Below are positions 1-9,073 of a stretch of 64,000 bases of DNA, piece by piece. The notes beneath the pieces are model-generated. The model was not told the DNA's origin and searched no databases. It saw nothing but the letters and a program-made list of their open reading frames with translations. The DNA is from Candidatus Obscuribacterales bacterium (GTDB lineage: Bacteria; Cyanobacteriota; Vampirovibrionia; Obscuribacterales; Obscuribacteraceae). The DNA lies in the NCBI GenBank assembly GCA_019752635.1, contig JAIELX010000007.1:124001-188000 (forward strand), in the 5' to 3' direction. Each line of letters starts with the position of its first letter. Position 1 is the first letter of the stretch. Position numbers and translations under genes: made by a program.

Positions 1-1119
1 GAACTCGGTAACGGCGGCGTTCCCGCGCAATCGACCCTGCTTAGCACACACCAACTTTCCTTGTTCGAACAACGCTCGAAAACTTCGGTCGCGGTGCTCG
101 ACCGACAGAACGCCGTGGCAACGATTGGTGTTCAAATTCTGAAGGACACCGGCAGGCTCGGTGGTGCCTAAATGTCCGATCAAAGACTGCACTCTGGTTT
201 CAGGTTCGGGGGTTATGCGAAACTTGTTCTTTTCGGTGTCGCGCACCTGCCCGAAAAACGCCTGATCTTGCAGAGCGATTTCAAGCTGGCGAGCGCTGAT
301 CAAGCCCTTCGCAACACATAGTGAGCCCATCGAAAGCCGCTGGGCACTCTTTGAATTTTGCATCGTGGCAATGATATCGTCGAGTTGCTCGCGCGTGAGC
401 ATTCTGGCTTCGACCAGGTAATCTTTCAGTTTGAATGGCCTCGAATTGCGAAAATGATGAACAAGAAACGGAATCTTCGGAAAGATCGGGTATATTGCAC
501 CGATCTTTTCCATACCTCGCAACTCTTCCAACATTTCATCAAAGCTTAATTGCTGCGACAAGCGCTGAGCAATCGAACTTAAAGGCGTGTAGTTGTCGAT
601 TGCCGCCAGCACTTTGTTGCGACGCTTCGTACCTTCGCTACCGCCCTTAAGCTTGATACCGAACATGGTCAATACAGGAATAATGGTCATCAGAACCTGT
701 TCGGACAGATCGCCGCTTTCCTTGTTGAGTTCGATTCCCTGTCCCATGGCTTGCTGAATGTGCTTGGCCATAGTTGAGGAGTAGTCATAAACGGCTGAAA
801 AACTTTCAAACACATGAAACGAAAGATAACCAACAGGACTTTCTTTGACCAGAGCAGCCGCTTTGTCATGTTTAACAAAAACAAGGGCGCCCTGCACTTC
901 CAGTAAACTTTTGGCTAACTGGCTCGCCTCAATCAGGTGCTCGGCGGAGAATAAAAATCCCGATTCCGTGCTATCGACAATAACGACGTCGAATTTCCTT
1001 TTCGACTTGTTTAGACCAGTCAATTCAGCGATGAAGTTCGGTCCGTACTTCAAAACGAGCACACTCTCGTGCACGACAGAGTCCGCTAGTCGAAGAGTTA
1101 CTTCTTCGCCTTCTTTCAT
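1..1119 (-). CDS. STAS-like / DUF4388 (PATAN) regulatory protein, C-terminus cut by window edge
   Basis: The reading frame is open from an ATG at 1119 to the first base of the window (373 codons, no stop), so the C-terminus lies outside. Residues about 5-120 look like an STAS-type fold (alternating strands and helices, with a DVVIVDSTESGF segment where STAS domains carry their central strand). A helical middle part follows. The last 50 residues (NRCHGVLSVEHRDRSFRALF, then FEQGKLVCAKQGRLRGNAAV) match the start of DUF4388/PATAN, a domain found in cyanobacterial and deltaproteobacterial signalling proteins. An AAGGGAA stretch sits just upstream of the ATG. The gene is divergent from the response regulator at 1320, which suits a signalling role. 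The domain names are inferred from pattern, and the partner is unknown. Confidence 0.75.
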   Translation of the reverse strand, partial: MKEGEEVTLRLADSVVHESVLVLKYGPNFIAELTGLNKSKRKFDVVIVDSTESGFLFSAEHLIEASQLAKSLLEVQGALVFVKHDKAAALVKESPVGYLSFHVFESFSAVYDYSSTMAKHIQQAMGQGIELNKESGDLSEQVLMTIIPVLTMFGIKLKGGSEGTKRRNKVLAAIDNYTPLSSIAQRLSQQLSFDEMLEELRGMEKIGAIYPIFPKIPFLVHHFRNSRPFKLKDYLVEARMLTREQLDDIIATMQNSKSAQRLSMGSLCVAKGLISARQLEIALQDQAFFGQVRDTEKNKFRITPEPETRVQSLIGHLGTTEPAGVLQNLNTNRCHGVLSVEHRDRSFRALFEQGKLVCAKQGRLRGNAAVTEF

Positions 1120-1307
1120 CCCGTTCCCTTCGCTTTCGCGTTGTTGCAAACGTCCGATTTCCCGACAGGCTGCTGTTGCGGTCAAGCCGCACAGTTGTTA
1201 TGCCCGAATTGAAGAACTGTACCGCTAAATCTAATCGGACCTGTTAATAATGCGCCAAATCAGCATGAACACTTGGCGACGGACTACCTCAGTCGGTCCC
1301 CCTCCAC

Positions 1308-1313
1308 TATAAT
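1308..1313 (+). promoter_or_regulatory. Perfect TATAAT -10 box directly before a start codon
   Basis: TATAAT lies 6 nt upstream of the ATG at 1320. There is no Shine-Dalgarno sequence between them and no convincing -35 box at 16-18 nt. A transcript starting the usual 6-7 nt after this box would begin at the ATG, giving a leaderless mRNA. This is inference from spacing only. Confidence 0.4.
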
Positions 1314-1319
1314 TGACGA

Positions 1320-1994
1320 ATGGCCAAGATCCTGCTGGTTGAAGACGATAAGAACCTTGCGCGGTTGCTGATGATGCAACTGGAGCATGATCGTCATCTC
1401 GTGGACGTTGTGGCACAAGGGGAAGAAGCCCTGGCCGCTCTGAAGATTCACGAGTACGACCTGATAATACTGGACTGGATGTTGCCGGACGTAACCGGGG
1501 TCGACATTTGCAAACTTTATCGGCAACGAGGTGGCACTTCGCCGATCCTGATGCTGACAGCAAAAGAAACGGCAGAGGACAAAGTCGCAGGGTTGGATGC
1601 CGGCGCCGATGATTATCTGACCAAACCGTTTAACCCTCCGGAGCTGTCCGCCCGAATTCGGGCATTGTTGCGTCGGCCGGCCGCCATAGCCGGCAAAGCA
1701 TTGAAGGTGAAGGACCTCGTGCTGGACACCATTACCAGAAGAGTGACCAGGAGCGAACAGACCATTGATCTGACAGCTAAGGAATTTCGCTTGCTGGAGT
1801 TGCTTATGAAGCATCCTAACCAGAGCTTCACCGTAGAATCGATTTTAGACCGACTCTGGCATGCAGACGCCAACGCCTCGATGGAAACCGTGCGCACACA
1901 CATCAAGACCTTGCGGCGGAAGATCGGTGATTCGGAAGAGAACCCGATCATTCGCAGCCGCCGCGGGCTAGGCTACAAGATAGTCGGCGATTAG
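1320..1994 (+). CDS. OmpR/PhoB-family response regulator (orphan)
   Basis: This is a two-component transcription factor of 224 aa, the usual family length. The receiver domain (1-117) has the acidic pair E8/D9/D10, phospho-acceptor D52 in LILDWMLPD, T80 in LMLTAKE and K102 in DYLTKPF. The C-terminal half is a winged helix (LTAKEFRLLELLMKHPNQSF; ETVRTHIKTLRRKIGD; RRGLGYKI), so it should bind DNA when phosphorylated. No histidine kinase is adjacent: the divergent neighbour is a STAS/DUF4388 protein and the downstream neighbour is on the opposite strand. Its cognate kinase must be elsewhere. A TATAAT box abuts the start codon and no ribosome-binding site is visible. Confidence 0.93.
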   Translation: MAKILLVEDDKNLARLLMMQLEHDRHLVDVVAQGEEALAALKIHEYDLIILDWMLPDVTGVDICKLYRQRGGTSPILMLTAKETAEDKVAGLDAGADDYLTKPFNPPELSARIRALLRRPAAIAGKALKVKDLVLDTITRRVTRSEQTIDLTAKEFRLLELLMKHPNQSFTVESILDRLWHADANASMETVRTHIKTLRRKIGDSEENPIIRSRRGLGYKIVGD

Positions 1995-2021
1995 GACCGC
2001 CAATACGCCAGCGACAGCTGA

Positions 2022-4880
2022 TCAGTGACAAGAGTGAATCAGGGATAGAGTCCGGGAATCGAGCTGACCGGCTAACTGTCGGTACCGCTCAGGGTAAGCG
2101 GTCAAGATCGTAATCTGCATTGCCGAAGCTAGAGTCATAAGCAAGTTCAGAACGGCAAGGGCAGCGCGATCGTCAAGGTCGGCGAAAGGTTCATTGACGA
2201 ACACGGGCACAGGGCGAATCCGGCAGACTATCAACGCTACCAGTAGACGCAAGAGAAGATCAATAAGCATTCCAATGTCTTTACGTTCATTCAGTAGTTG
2301 AGGTTCGCCGAGAACGGATTCACCATTATGTAGTCCGACGGAAATCTCCAGTCGTTCATTCCAGGTTACACTCGTGATTCCAAGCAACTCCATAATTCCC
2401 GACTCCGCCGCAACTCCCGTCGAGCTCCGGGTACAGATTCGCTCCCACTGCTTGGTCAATAGTTCCGCCCACTGCCAGTGGGTGTCCTGAGCCACTCTTT
2501 CCAGCAATGATACTGCAAGCTCGGCCGCGCGCTTGTCCTGCTCGATGCGCTTCATGTTGCGGTCAAGGACTTCTAATTCACTCTGGATCTTTGGATGTAC
2601 GTCTTCAAACCTCCTCAAAGAGCTTCGCATTGCCTCTTCGCACTGAGAGTACTCTCCTTGCAAGACTTGAATTTGACGCACGACTTCATCCAAAGCGACA
2701 GGCGTGGATAGTTCCTCTACCGCTATCTCCAGCAACGAGGGATGAGCAGTCAACAGATTCTGCAAGCGAGCATTGACGTCCTTTCTTTTTGCGATCAGAA
2801 TTTCCAGCTCGACTGTCTCCTCCGGTCCTTCCGCCACTGTCGCCTGCGCCCGCAGCGACAGTTCTTCTTGAATCTGTTGAAAACGTCGATGCTCAAGAGT
2901 CCTCGCTCGAAAATCGACAATGGCCTGCGCCAGATCTTCGGGAGCCTCCAAGCGGGCTCGATAGAACGCGTCGCGCAACTGCGACTCTATATCAGCTATT
3001 TCACCGGCAAGAAAACGAAGCTCGGAACGCTTGTTACTCAACGATGAACTAATCTTCTCCGTTTGGCGAACAGATTCGTAAAATCGCTGTATGTCATCGG
3101 CCAACAAGGTCGTCAGCTGCGGCGTAATCACGGCATTCGACCGGTGAGCCCTTTGAAAGAAGGGCTGAATTTCGGCGATGAGCTTATACTTTTGCTTCTC
3201 TCGCACAAACATCAGCTGCTCCAGCAAGTCCAATTCTTTGAGCTGCTCGGCTGTTCCAGCATAGCCGATAACTTGCTTGAACAACTCATTACCGCTGCTA
3301 GCGTTATTGCGCTGAGCCAACATGTCCGCCTGACGATTTACTGATGCAAGGTCCTGAGCCAGCGCGACTTCCGCTTGCGCATACTCAGCGCACTCTCGGG
3401 AGAGCCTGTCAAAACGTTCACGGCGAGAACGCTTAACACCATGGAGCAGAACAAAAACAAAAGTCGAGAAAACAAAAGCTGTTATTGAAATCGTTAAAAG
3501 CACCGTTATCAGTTGCTCTCGCTGCATCCCCGGGAGGGTCTGCGAATAGGGAAAAGCAACGATGGCGATTAGAAATGCGACAGGACTAACGCTCAGCCAT
3601 AACAAAGCAGATCGCCAACGTCTCTCACTGTTGGTCGCTTGCACGAACTCCAGCTTCGCCTCACTGACATCACTTTCGATTCGCTGCAGGACCTGCACGG
3701 CATCTGCCAGTTTCTGCTTTGTCGTTTTCAACAACAGAACTAGCCGATTGGCATCATCAAGATCACGGGCGTTCATTGACAGCACGGTCTGACGGGTGCG
3801 GCTAACCTTGTCGAAGTCGACGCCGGCATCCTTTACCCTGCGCATTTCTCGGGAGTGACGCAAAGTGAGGTCGTCGAGTTCTGCTTGCACGTTAGAAAGC
3901 GTACCGGCCAGGTTATACAGTAACTGCGCATCTCCCGACTGGCAGTTTTTGAGGTCGCCTTCGGCAGAAAGATTACCTTCGGCTTCTTCAACTTCGCGAG
4001 TCAATTCGGCGTAATTCGCCATCGTCGAGGCCCTTTTGCCCCAAAGTTCTTCGACTTTGGCAACTGCATCTATCGGAAAGGCGGAAAAATCGCCCAACTC
4101 GTGAAGTTCTGCCGACAATAAGGTACTGTGAGCGGCTTGCTCTTGCAGCTCCATGATTTGCTTATCGAGGTCACTTAGCGCCTTACTCAAGTGAAGCTGT
4201 TCCTGCCGCTTTAAAACCAACTGCCTGTCTGCGATTTCTCGCTCCAATTCAGTCAGTACAGCCTGTTTTCCGTCACTTTCCCCTTTCGCTTCTTCAATCC
4301 GTTGCAACCGCTCCTCAAGAATCACCCTTCCCCCGGCCAGGGCGCCTAACAAATCGTCAATTTTGTAGACTTGCCCTTGAAACTCATAGTGGTCAAGCCC
4401 TTCCAAAACATGCGCAACGGCTTGGTTAGGATGAGGCTGACCGTAAACGGCTCTATGCAGTAGAGTGGCTATTCGTTGGCAGTGCAAAAGTGATTTTGCA
4501 GGTTCAAAATTAGTCCTGTCGATTGCCGCTATCTCTTCGAACGTGGCTGAGTCGACACCACAAAGGGACGCGCCCGCAGGTTCGGCATAGTTGCATTTTT
4601 CGCCACAGGATACGATATCACTGGTACCGGCAGCAAAATCGCAGGCGATCGTAACGGAGCGAGCACCGATTGAAGTTTCCAACTCACAACCGCGAATAGT
4701 CGGGGGAACGGCACGCGCCCCGACATAGGGTTGATATAATGCCTGCACAATTACATCGATAACGGCGCGACTTTCAGCGGCGCTGGACGCAACAATAAGG
4801 TTGAGTCGATCCGACACAAAGCAAAACAGGTCACTTTGCTGTTCGGAGTCCCCCGATATCTTTAGCGAGTCAACTCGCAT
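2022..4880 (-). CDS. YhaN/SbcC-like coiled-coil protein with degenerate ATPase motifs
   Basis: The 952-aa architecture is that of YhaN (AAA_27)/SbcC: N-terminal ATPase half, long coiled coils (about 190-420 and 510-830), a two-helix membrane hairpin near 425-485 in the middle as in YhaN, and a C-terminal ATPase half. It overlaps the upstream phosphoesterase gene by 11 bp, the usual YhaO-YhaN arrangement. Every nucleotide-binding motif is altered. The P-loop GPNEAGKST position reads ASSAAESRA (residues 31-39, Lys replaced by Ser37). The Walker B aspartate is Asn896 (VFVNEPFADLDD). The LSGG signature is replaced near LLNERKDIG, and the H-loop His is Tyr (ILTAYPER). ATP hydrolysis is therefore doubtful, although the frame is intact over 2.8 kb. 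The family call is by architecture and neighbour. Confidence 0.8.
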   Translation of the reverse strand: MRVDSLKISGDSEQQSDLFCFVSDRLNLIVASSAAESRAVIDVIVQALYQPYVGARAVPPTIRGCELETSIGARSVTIACDFAAGTSDIVSCGEKCNYAEPAGASLCGVDSATFEEIAAIDRTNFEPAKSLLHCQRIATLLHRAVYGQPHPNQAVAHVLEGLDHYEFQGQVYKIDDLLGALAGGRVILEERLQRIEEAKGESDGKQAVLTELEREIADRQLVLKRQEQLHLSKALSDLDKQIMELQEQAAHSTLLSAELHELGDFSAFPIDAVAKVEELWGKRASTMANYAELTREVEEAEGNLSAEGDLKNCQSGDAQLLYNLAGTLSNVQAELDDLTLRHSREMRRVKDAGVDFDKVSRTRQTVLSMNARDLDDANRLVLLLKTTKQKLADAVQVLQRIESDVSEAKLEFVQATNSERRWRSALLWLSVSPVAFLIAIVAFPYSQTLPGMQREQLITVLLTISITAFVFSTFVFVLLHGVKRSRRERFDRLSRECAEYAQAEVALAQDLASVNRQADMLAQRNNASSGNELFKQVIGYAGTAEQLKELDLLEQLMFVREKQKYKLIAEIQPFFQRAHRSNAVITPQLTTLLADDIQRFYESVRQTEKISSSLSNKRSELRFLAGEIADIESQLRDAFYRARLEAPEDLAQAIVDFRARTLEHRRFQQIQEELSLRAQATVAEGPEETVELEILIAKRKDVNARLQNLLTAHPSLLEIAVEELSTPVALDEVVRQIQVLQGEYSQCEEAMRSSLRRFEDVHPKIQSELEVLDRNMKRIEQDKRAAELAVSLLERVAQDTHWQWAELLTKQWERICTRSSTGVAAESGIMELLGITSVTWNERLEISVGLHNGESVLGEPQLLNERKDIGMLIDLLLRLLVALIVCRIRPVPVFVNEPFADLDDRAALAVLNLLMTLASAMQITILTAYPERYRQLAGQLDSRTLSLIHSCH

Positions 4881-6054
4881 CGCCCGGCTTTACTCTCCCC
4901 TGACGTAGCGCAGCTAATCCAATGTATTTACAGTGATCCAGGAGATTCGACACACCGGGGGTGGTGGTGGCATCAACTTTCATTTCCTCGATCAATTTAA
5001 GAAATCGAAGCTCGGTCTGAGATGGAGCGATCCTCTGTTTTTCGTAGTCGGGGCGGCAGAGGTTTTCCACTTTCACGTGATAGTATCGCGACTGTAAGTC
5101 TGCCATACGAATCGGCACAGGGTTACCAACTTCGTGCAAGCCGATCAGCCTTAAAACTACGATGTCTCGATTCTCTCTAGCGCCGGATGACGACAGCGCG
5201 TTTTCAATTACTTCCGCATAGCGATCTGATTCTTGATTAGTCACGTCGACGCAAGCGCAGACAATGCGGCGAAGATCAAGCCCGTGCTTCTCTATCGAAA
5301 CAGCCGGCGCTCCTGACGCTGTTTTTACCGAAACGATCAAAGCCGATCGGTCGCCGACATCTTGCGTACTCTGTCCGAACAGGCTACCGGAGAAGGCCGC
5401 GCTCGTTTTGCCGGCACACTGCTCGATGCGAGCATTGGCTAATCCACCACCGGCAAGATAGGAAAATGAGCGCGCCGAGTTTTCCATCTCTGCGGCATCA
5501 AAGCTACGTGCCGCAAACGGCTTGATCAATACCTTGAGCGGAGAATCTTCTTTGTGAAGCGCAGCCAGTCGTTCCGGTTCAATCGCAAGCGGTTCGACGC
5601 CGTCGACAAATGGCCGGCACGTAATTGTTACGCCCGCACATGCCGGTAAGCGAATAGTGACGTGCTCCGGCTTGCTGAAGACGTACACGTTCGTTGGCCA
5701 TTTCGTCATGCCTGAGGCAGCCACGAACTGAGGCGCATAAAAGGAAGTGGCGGACCAGGGATCGAACTCTCCCGGAGCTATTATTATCGGCGTGTGATGA
5801 AGGACCGCAAAAGCAGATTGCAGTCGCGCAACGGTCTGAAGTGAAACGGATGCGGAGTGAAAGAGATTGCCGGCAACAATTACGGCGTCGACCTTTTCCT
5901 CCGCTGCCAGCGCCAATGCGCGTTCAAGCGCCAGAAACCCTTCCTCCGTGCGTTCGCGTCTTTGAGCCGGAGCCAGCTCGAGACTTTCGAGCGCTGAGGG
6001 AGAATCGAATAAGGCGTCTGAGATTTGCAGAAACTTGATTTGTGCTTGACTCAT
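4870..6054 (-). CDS. YhaO/SbcD-like calcineurin-fold protein with all metal-binding motifs lost
   Basis: The 394-aa protein keeps the scaffold of an SbcD/YhaO/Mre11 phosphoesterase: IKFLQISDALFDSP (blade 1), VDAVIVAGNLFH (blade 2), PIIIAPGEFD (blade 3), SYLAGGGLANARIE (blade 5), and a capping C-terminal domain. The metal and catalytic residues are changed in each blade: D-x-H is D13-A-L15, the GDxxD site is G62-N63-L-F-H66, GNHD is G95-E96-F97-D98, the blade-4 His is Lys in VLIKPF, and GHxH is G-G-L-A (about 203-206). It should not bind two Mn2+ ions or cut DNA as the family does. It precedes and overlaps the YhaN-like gene and lies 58 bp after the thiolase on the same strand. A structural or regulatory role, or a new activity, is inferred. 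Confidence 0.8.
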   Translation of the reverse strand: MSQAQIKFLQISDALFDSPSALESLELAPAQRRERTEEGFLALERALALAAEEKVDAVIVAGNLFHSASVSLQTVARLQSAFAVLHHTPIIIAPGEFDPWSATSFYAPQFVAASGMTKWPTNVYVFSKPEHVTIRLPACAGVTITCRPFVDGVEPLAIEPERLAALHKEDSPLKVLIKPFAARSFDAAEMENSARSFSYLAGGGLANARIEQCAGKTSAAFSGSLFGQSTQDVGDRSALIVSVKTASGAPAVSIEKHGLDLRRIVCACVDVTNQESDRYAEVIENALSSSGARENRDIVVLRLIGLHEVGNPVPIRMADLQSRYYHVKVENLCRPDYEKQRIAPSQTELRFLKLIEEMKVDATTTPGVSNLLDHCKYIGLAALRQGRVKPGDAS

Positions 6055-6112
6055 TTACCGGCCGTCGTTGACGAGTGCAAGTGGACACTATTCAACAACT
6101 ATGTGCCCGGGA

Positions 6113-7312
6113 TTAGACGAGTTCGAACAAACACGCCATTCCCTGGCCTACGCCAATGCACATGGTGGCCAAACCATACCGCGCTTTGCGCCTGTTCATT
6201 TCTCGCAACAAGGTTCCGATAATTCTTGCGCCGCTAGCACCGAGCGGATGACCAATTGCGATAGCGCCGCCGTTGACGTTCACTTTTTCCAGATTGATAC
6301 CGAGCTCATCGACAGAAGCCAATACTTGTGCGGCGAATGCCTCATTCAACTCGAACAAATCGATATCCTCGACCTTCAAGTTTGCGCGCTGCAACACTTT
6401 GCGAGTCGCTGGCACAGGACCGATGCCCATGCATGCAGGATCTACTCCGGCGGCAGCGGAGCCGACAAATCGTGCCAGAGGCTTCAGCCCGAGAGCAGCA
6501 GCTCGGTCGGCCGACATTATCAACAGTGCGGCAGCACCGTCATTGATACCACTAGAGTTTCCCGCGGTAACGCTGCCACCGTCTCTAAACGCCGCACGCA
6601 ACTTTTTCAAATCAGCCATGGTAGTTTCCGGTCGGGGATGTTCGTCAGTGTCGATCGTTTTCGTTTCCCCCTTCTTAAGCGGAACGATCACCGGAACGAT
6701 CTCGTCGGCAAACTTATTCTCGTTTCGGGCAGCCCCGTACTTGTGCTGACTTGCCAGGGCGAAATCATCCTGCCTTTCGCGGGTGACGTTGTACTTCTGC
6801 GCAACATTCTCGGCGGTTTCACCCATGGAGTATGGATGATGCATTTTGGCCAGTTTATCGTTAGTAAAACGCCAACCCAACGTTGTATCAAATACTTTCA
6901 CGTCGCGGGAGAAAGCGCTTTCTGCCTTTGCCATTACCAACGGCGCCCGCGTCATCGACTCCGTACCACCGGCAATGTAGATATCGCCCATTCCGGTTTG
7001 AATTCCCATAGCAGCACGCGCGACGGCTTCCATGCTCGAAGCACACAGCCGGTTCACAGTGCACCCCCCTACAGTGTCGGGCAGCCCGGCCAGTAAAAGC
7101 GCCATGCGCGCGACGTTGCGGTTATCCTCGCCGGCCTGATTGGCACAACCGAAAATAACATCTTCAATATCGCCGGCCGGCACGCCGGGATTACGTTTCA
7201 TTAGCTCGGCAATGACAATCGCGGCCAGATCGTCGGGGCGAATATCCTTAAGCGCTCCGCCATAGCGGCCAAACGGAGTACGTACCGCATCGACAATCAC
7301 GACTTCCTTCAT
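6113..7312 (-). CDS. Thiolase (acetyl-CoA C-acetyl/acyltransferase)
   Basis: This 399-aa enzyme of the thiolase II family cleaves 3-oxoacyl-CoA with CoA or runs the reverse condensation. The nucleophile is C90 in [14 protein letters not shown]355 lies in [13 protein letters not shown], and the second cysteine is C385 in [11 protein letters not shown]. All three catalytic motifs are intact and the length is typical. The N-terminus ([18 protein letters not shown]) resembles degradative thiolases (PcaF/FadA/PaaJ type) rather than strictly biosynthetic PhaA, but the substrate cannot be fixed from sequence. It is first in a same-strand run with the YhaO/YhaN-like genes, with a 58-bp gap. The CoA-ligase/crotonase operon at 39-43.6 kb lacks a thiolase, so this one could serve it. 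Confidence 0.92.
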   Translation of the reverse strand: MKEVVIVDAVRTPFGRYGGALKDIRPDDLAAIVIAELMKRNPGVPAGDIEDVIFGCANQAGEDNRNVARMALLLAGLPDTVGGCTVNRLCASSMEAVARAAMGIQTGMGDIYIAGGTESMTRAPLVMAKAESAFSRDVKVFDTTLGWRFTNDKLAKMHHPYSMGETAENVAQKYNVTRERQDDFALASQHKYGAARNENKFADEIVPVIVPLKKGETKTIDTDEHPRPETTMADLKKLRAAFRDGGSVTAGNSSGINDGAAALLIMSADRAAALGLKPLARFVGSAAAGVDPACMGIGPVPATRKVLQRANLKVEDIDLFELNEAFAAQVLASVDELGINLEKVNVNGGAIAIGHPLGASGARIIGTLLREMNRRKARYGLATMCIGVGQGMACLFELV

Positions 7313-7911
7313 TGCTGCTCCTTTGTTCTGTCACCGGCTGATCTATTGTAGCCACAGCGTAAAGCAAGGCGCGATCAAGTCGAGACTCGTATTGCAAGCC
7401 AAACGCAGCATTGAGGCCGAAGTGTGAAACTCCGCTTAGAGAGCCTCTCAGTCGCTCTCACAGCGGCGATAGACCAACTGAACCCGATTGGTTGATTCAG
7501 CGATGATTTATTGATTACTTAATTTAGTGCGAATACAGAACCGACAATTGGGCAAGCCACATTGCCAGAACCAGCATAGTAAGGGCTACGCCAACCGTGT
7601 GGCGCAAGAAATGCTCGCCAAAGCCGCGCAGGGCTCTAAAAACATTCTGGTCTACAACAAATTGATCTCTCATGGTTTCTCACCAAATACGAGAACCCGG
7701 GTCGACGCGGGCTGCAACAGATTTATACCAGACTACCCGCTCGCTGCGGGCAGATAAGCAATATTGAAGCTCAAAACCACTGACGTAAGGAACCGGCTCA
7801 CGGTTCCCGAGCACTGCGCGCCGCCGGCCAGGCACCTTTTCAAAGAAGATGAAAAATCGAACACGTAACGCGTTAAAATGTATGCTCCTATAGATTATTC
7901 GGGGTGCCTGC
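7313..7911. other. Intergenic region without a supported gene
   Basis: About 600 bp between two divergently transcribed genes (thiolase and aldo/keto reductase). It should hold both promoters. A 7-bp hairpin (GGAACCG/CGGTTCC, 7789-7807) is visible. A 76-codon frame at 7527-7757 lacks a good ribosome-binding site and recognisable content. No tRNA or riboswitch fold was recognised. Confidence 0.5.
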
Positions 7912-9024
7912 ATGCCACTCAATCACTACGTCACGCTTGGAAACTCAGGTCTGCGCGTCAGCCCGTTCAGCCTGGGGACAATGACTTTCGGTAAGCAATG
8001 GGCCTTCGGTTCCACGGATGAAGAGGCCAGCGCCATTCTGCGTCGCTTTATCGAGGCCGGCGGTAACTTTGTCGACACCGCCAACTTCTACACAAAAGGC
8101 AATTCAGAGCTTCTTATCGGCGATTTCATCAGCAAGGAAAAAACGCGCAGAGACAGTTTGGTTCTGGCAACCAAGTTTTTCGGCAATCTTTATCCCGGCG
8201 ATCCCAACGCAGGCGGTACAAGCAGAAAGTCGATCATGGCGGCGTGCGAGCAATCGTTGAAACGATTGAAAACCGATTACATCGACTTGTATTGGATGCA
8301 TTGTTGGGATCGATTGACACCAATTGAGGAGACAATGAGCGCCCTCAATGATCTGGTCCGCGACGGCAAGGTACGCTATATAGGTTTCTCCGACACGCCG
8401 GCGTGGAAAACCGCTCAGGCGCAAACTGTAGCAATTTTCCGCGGATGGGCGCCGCTGATCGCTCTGCAAATTGAATACTCGTTGCTCGAACGCACGGTAG
8501 AGGGCGAGCTGATGCCTATGGCCCGCGAGTTGGGACTTGGCGTAACACCATGGTCGCCATTGAAATTCGGAATCTTGAGCGGCAAATACACCAGAGAAAA
8601 CGCCGGCAAAGTTGATATTACCCGCGGTGACTGGGTCAAATCCAACCTGAATGAAACCGCATACAAAGTAATTGACGAGTTGGTCTCAATCAGCAAGGAA
8701 GTTAACTCAACTCCAGCGCGGGTAGCATTAGCCTGGCTGCTCCGGCAACCCGGAGTAACTTCACCAATCATCGGCGCAAGAACACTGCAACAGCTTGAGG
8801 ACAACATTGAAGCACTAGAATTGAAGCTAGACCCTAAACATATCGCAACACTAAATGCGGTATCGAAGCCAAGCTTGAACTTCCCGCATGACTTCGTTCA
8901 AACCAACGGCTCCTGGGGCTGGGGCGGATGCACTGTCAATGGACAGTCGCACGAGCCAATGTTCCTCGCGCCGAAAAACCAAGACGAACTAGTGGTGCGC
9001 GAAGAAGCGGCGGTAAAAGGATAG
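7912..9024 (+). CDS. Aldo/keto reductase
   Basis: An NAD(P)H-dependent carbonyl reductase with a TIM-barrel fold, 370 aa. The catalytic tetrad is present: D55 and Y60 in FVDTANFYTKGNSE, K88 in VLATKFF and H130 in LYWMHCWD. The N-terminal strand GNSGLRVSPFSLGTMTFG and the cofactor-binding end (LRQPGVTSPIIGARTLQQLE) are typical of the general AKR/YajO-like group. A 30-40 residue tail after the barrel (GGCTVNGQSHEPMF) is a little longer than in the shortest members. The GTG-rich upstream GGGGTGCC may act as a weak ribosome-binding site. The gene stands alone and converges on plsC across a hairpin at 9050-9073. The substrate is unknown. Confidence 0.93.
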   Translation: MPLNHYVTLGNSGLRVSPFSLGTMTFGKQWAFGSTDEEASAILRRFIEAGGNFVDTANFYTKGNSELLIGDFISKEKTRRDSLVLATKFFGNLYPGDPNAGGTSRKSIMAACEQSLKRLKTDYIDLYWMHCWDRLTPIEETMSALNDLVRDGKVRYIGFSDTPAWKTAQAQTVAIFRGWAPLIALQIEYSLLERTVEGELMPMARELGLGVTPWSPLKFGILSGKYTRENAGKVDITRGDWVKSNLNETAYKVIDELVSISKEVNSTPARVALAWLLRQPGVTSPIIGARTLQQLEDNIEALELKLDPKHIATLNAVSKPSLNFPHDFVQTNGSWGWGGCTVNGQSHEPMFLAPKNQDELVVREEAAVKG

Positions 9025-9049
9025 ACCTGCGGCTCTCAATAACACGGCG

Positions 9050-9073
9050 ACGGAATCACGATTGTGATTCCGT
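9050..9073. terminator. Bidirectional terminator hairpin
   Basis: A perfect 10-bp stem (ACGGAATCAC/GTGATTCCGT) with the loop GATT, followed by TTCCTTT on the plus strand, lies between the convergent aldo/keto reductase and plsC-like genes. The acyltransferase stop codon (9056-9058) is inside the left arm. Confidence 0.65.

Noticed and set aside
6068..7096. Long plus-strand frame (342 codons) opposite the thiolase
   Set aside because: It is the mirror of a clear thiolase with intact catalytic motifs, has no ribosome-binding site and a Cys/His/Ser-rich composition typical of antisense frames.
7527..7757. 76-codon frame in the 600-bp gap before the aldo/keto reductase
   Set aside because: No ribosome-binding site and no recognisable motif; kept only as part of the intergenic description.
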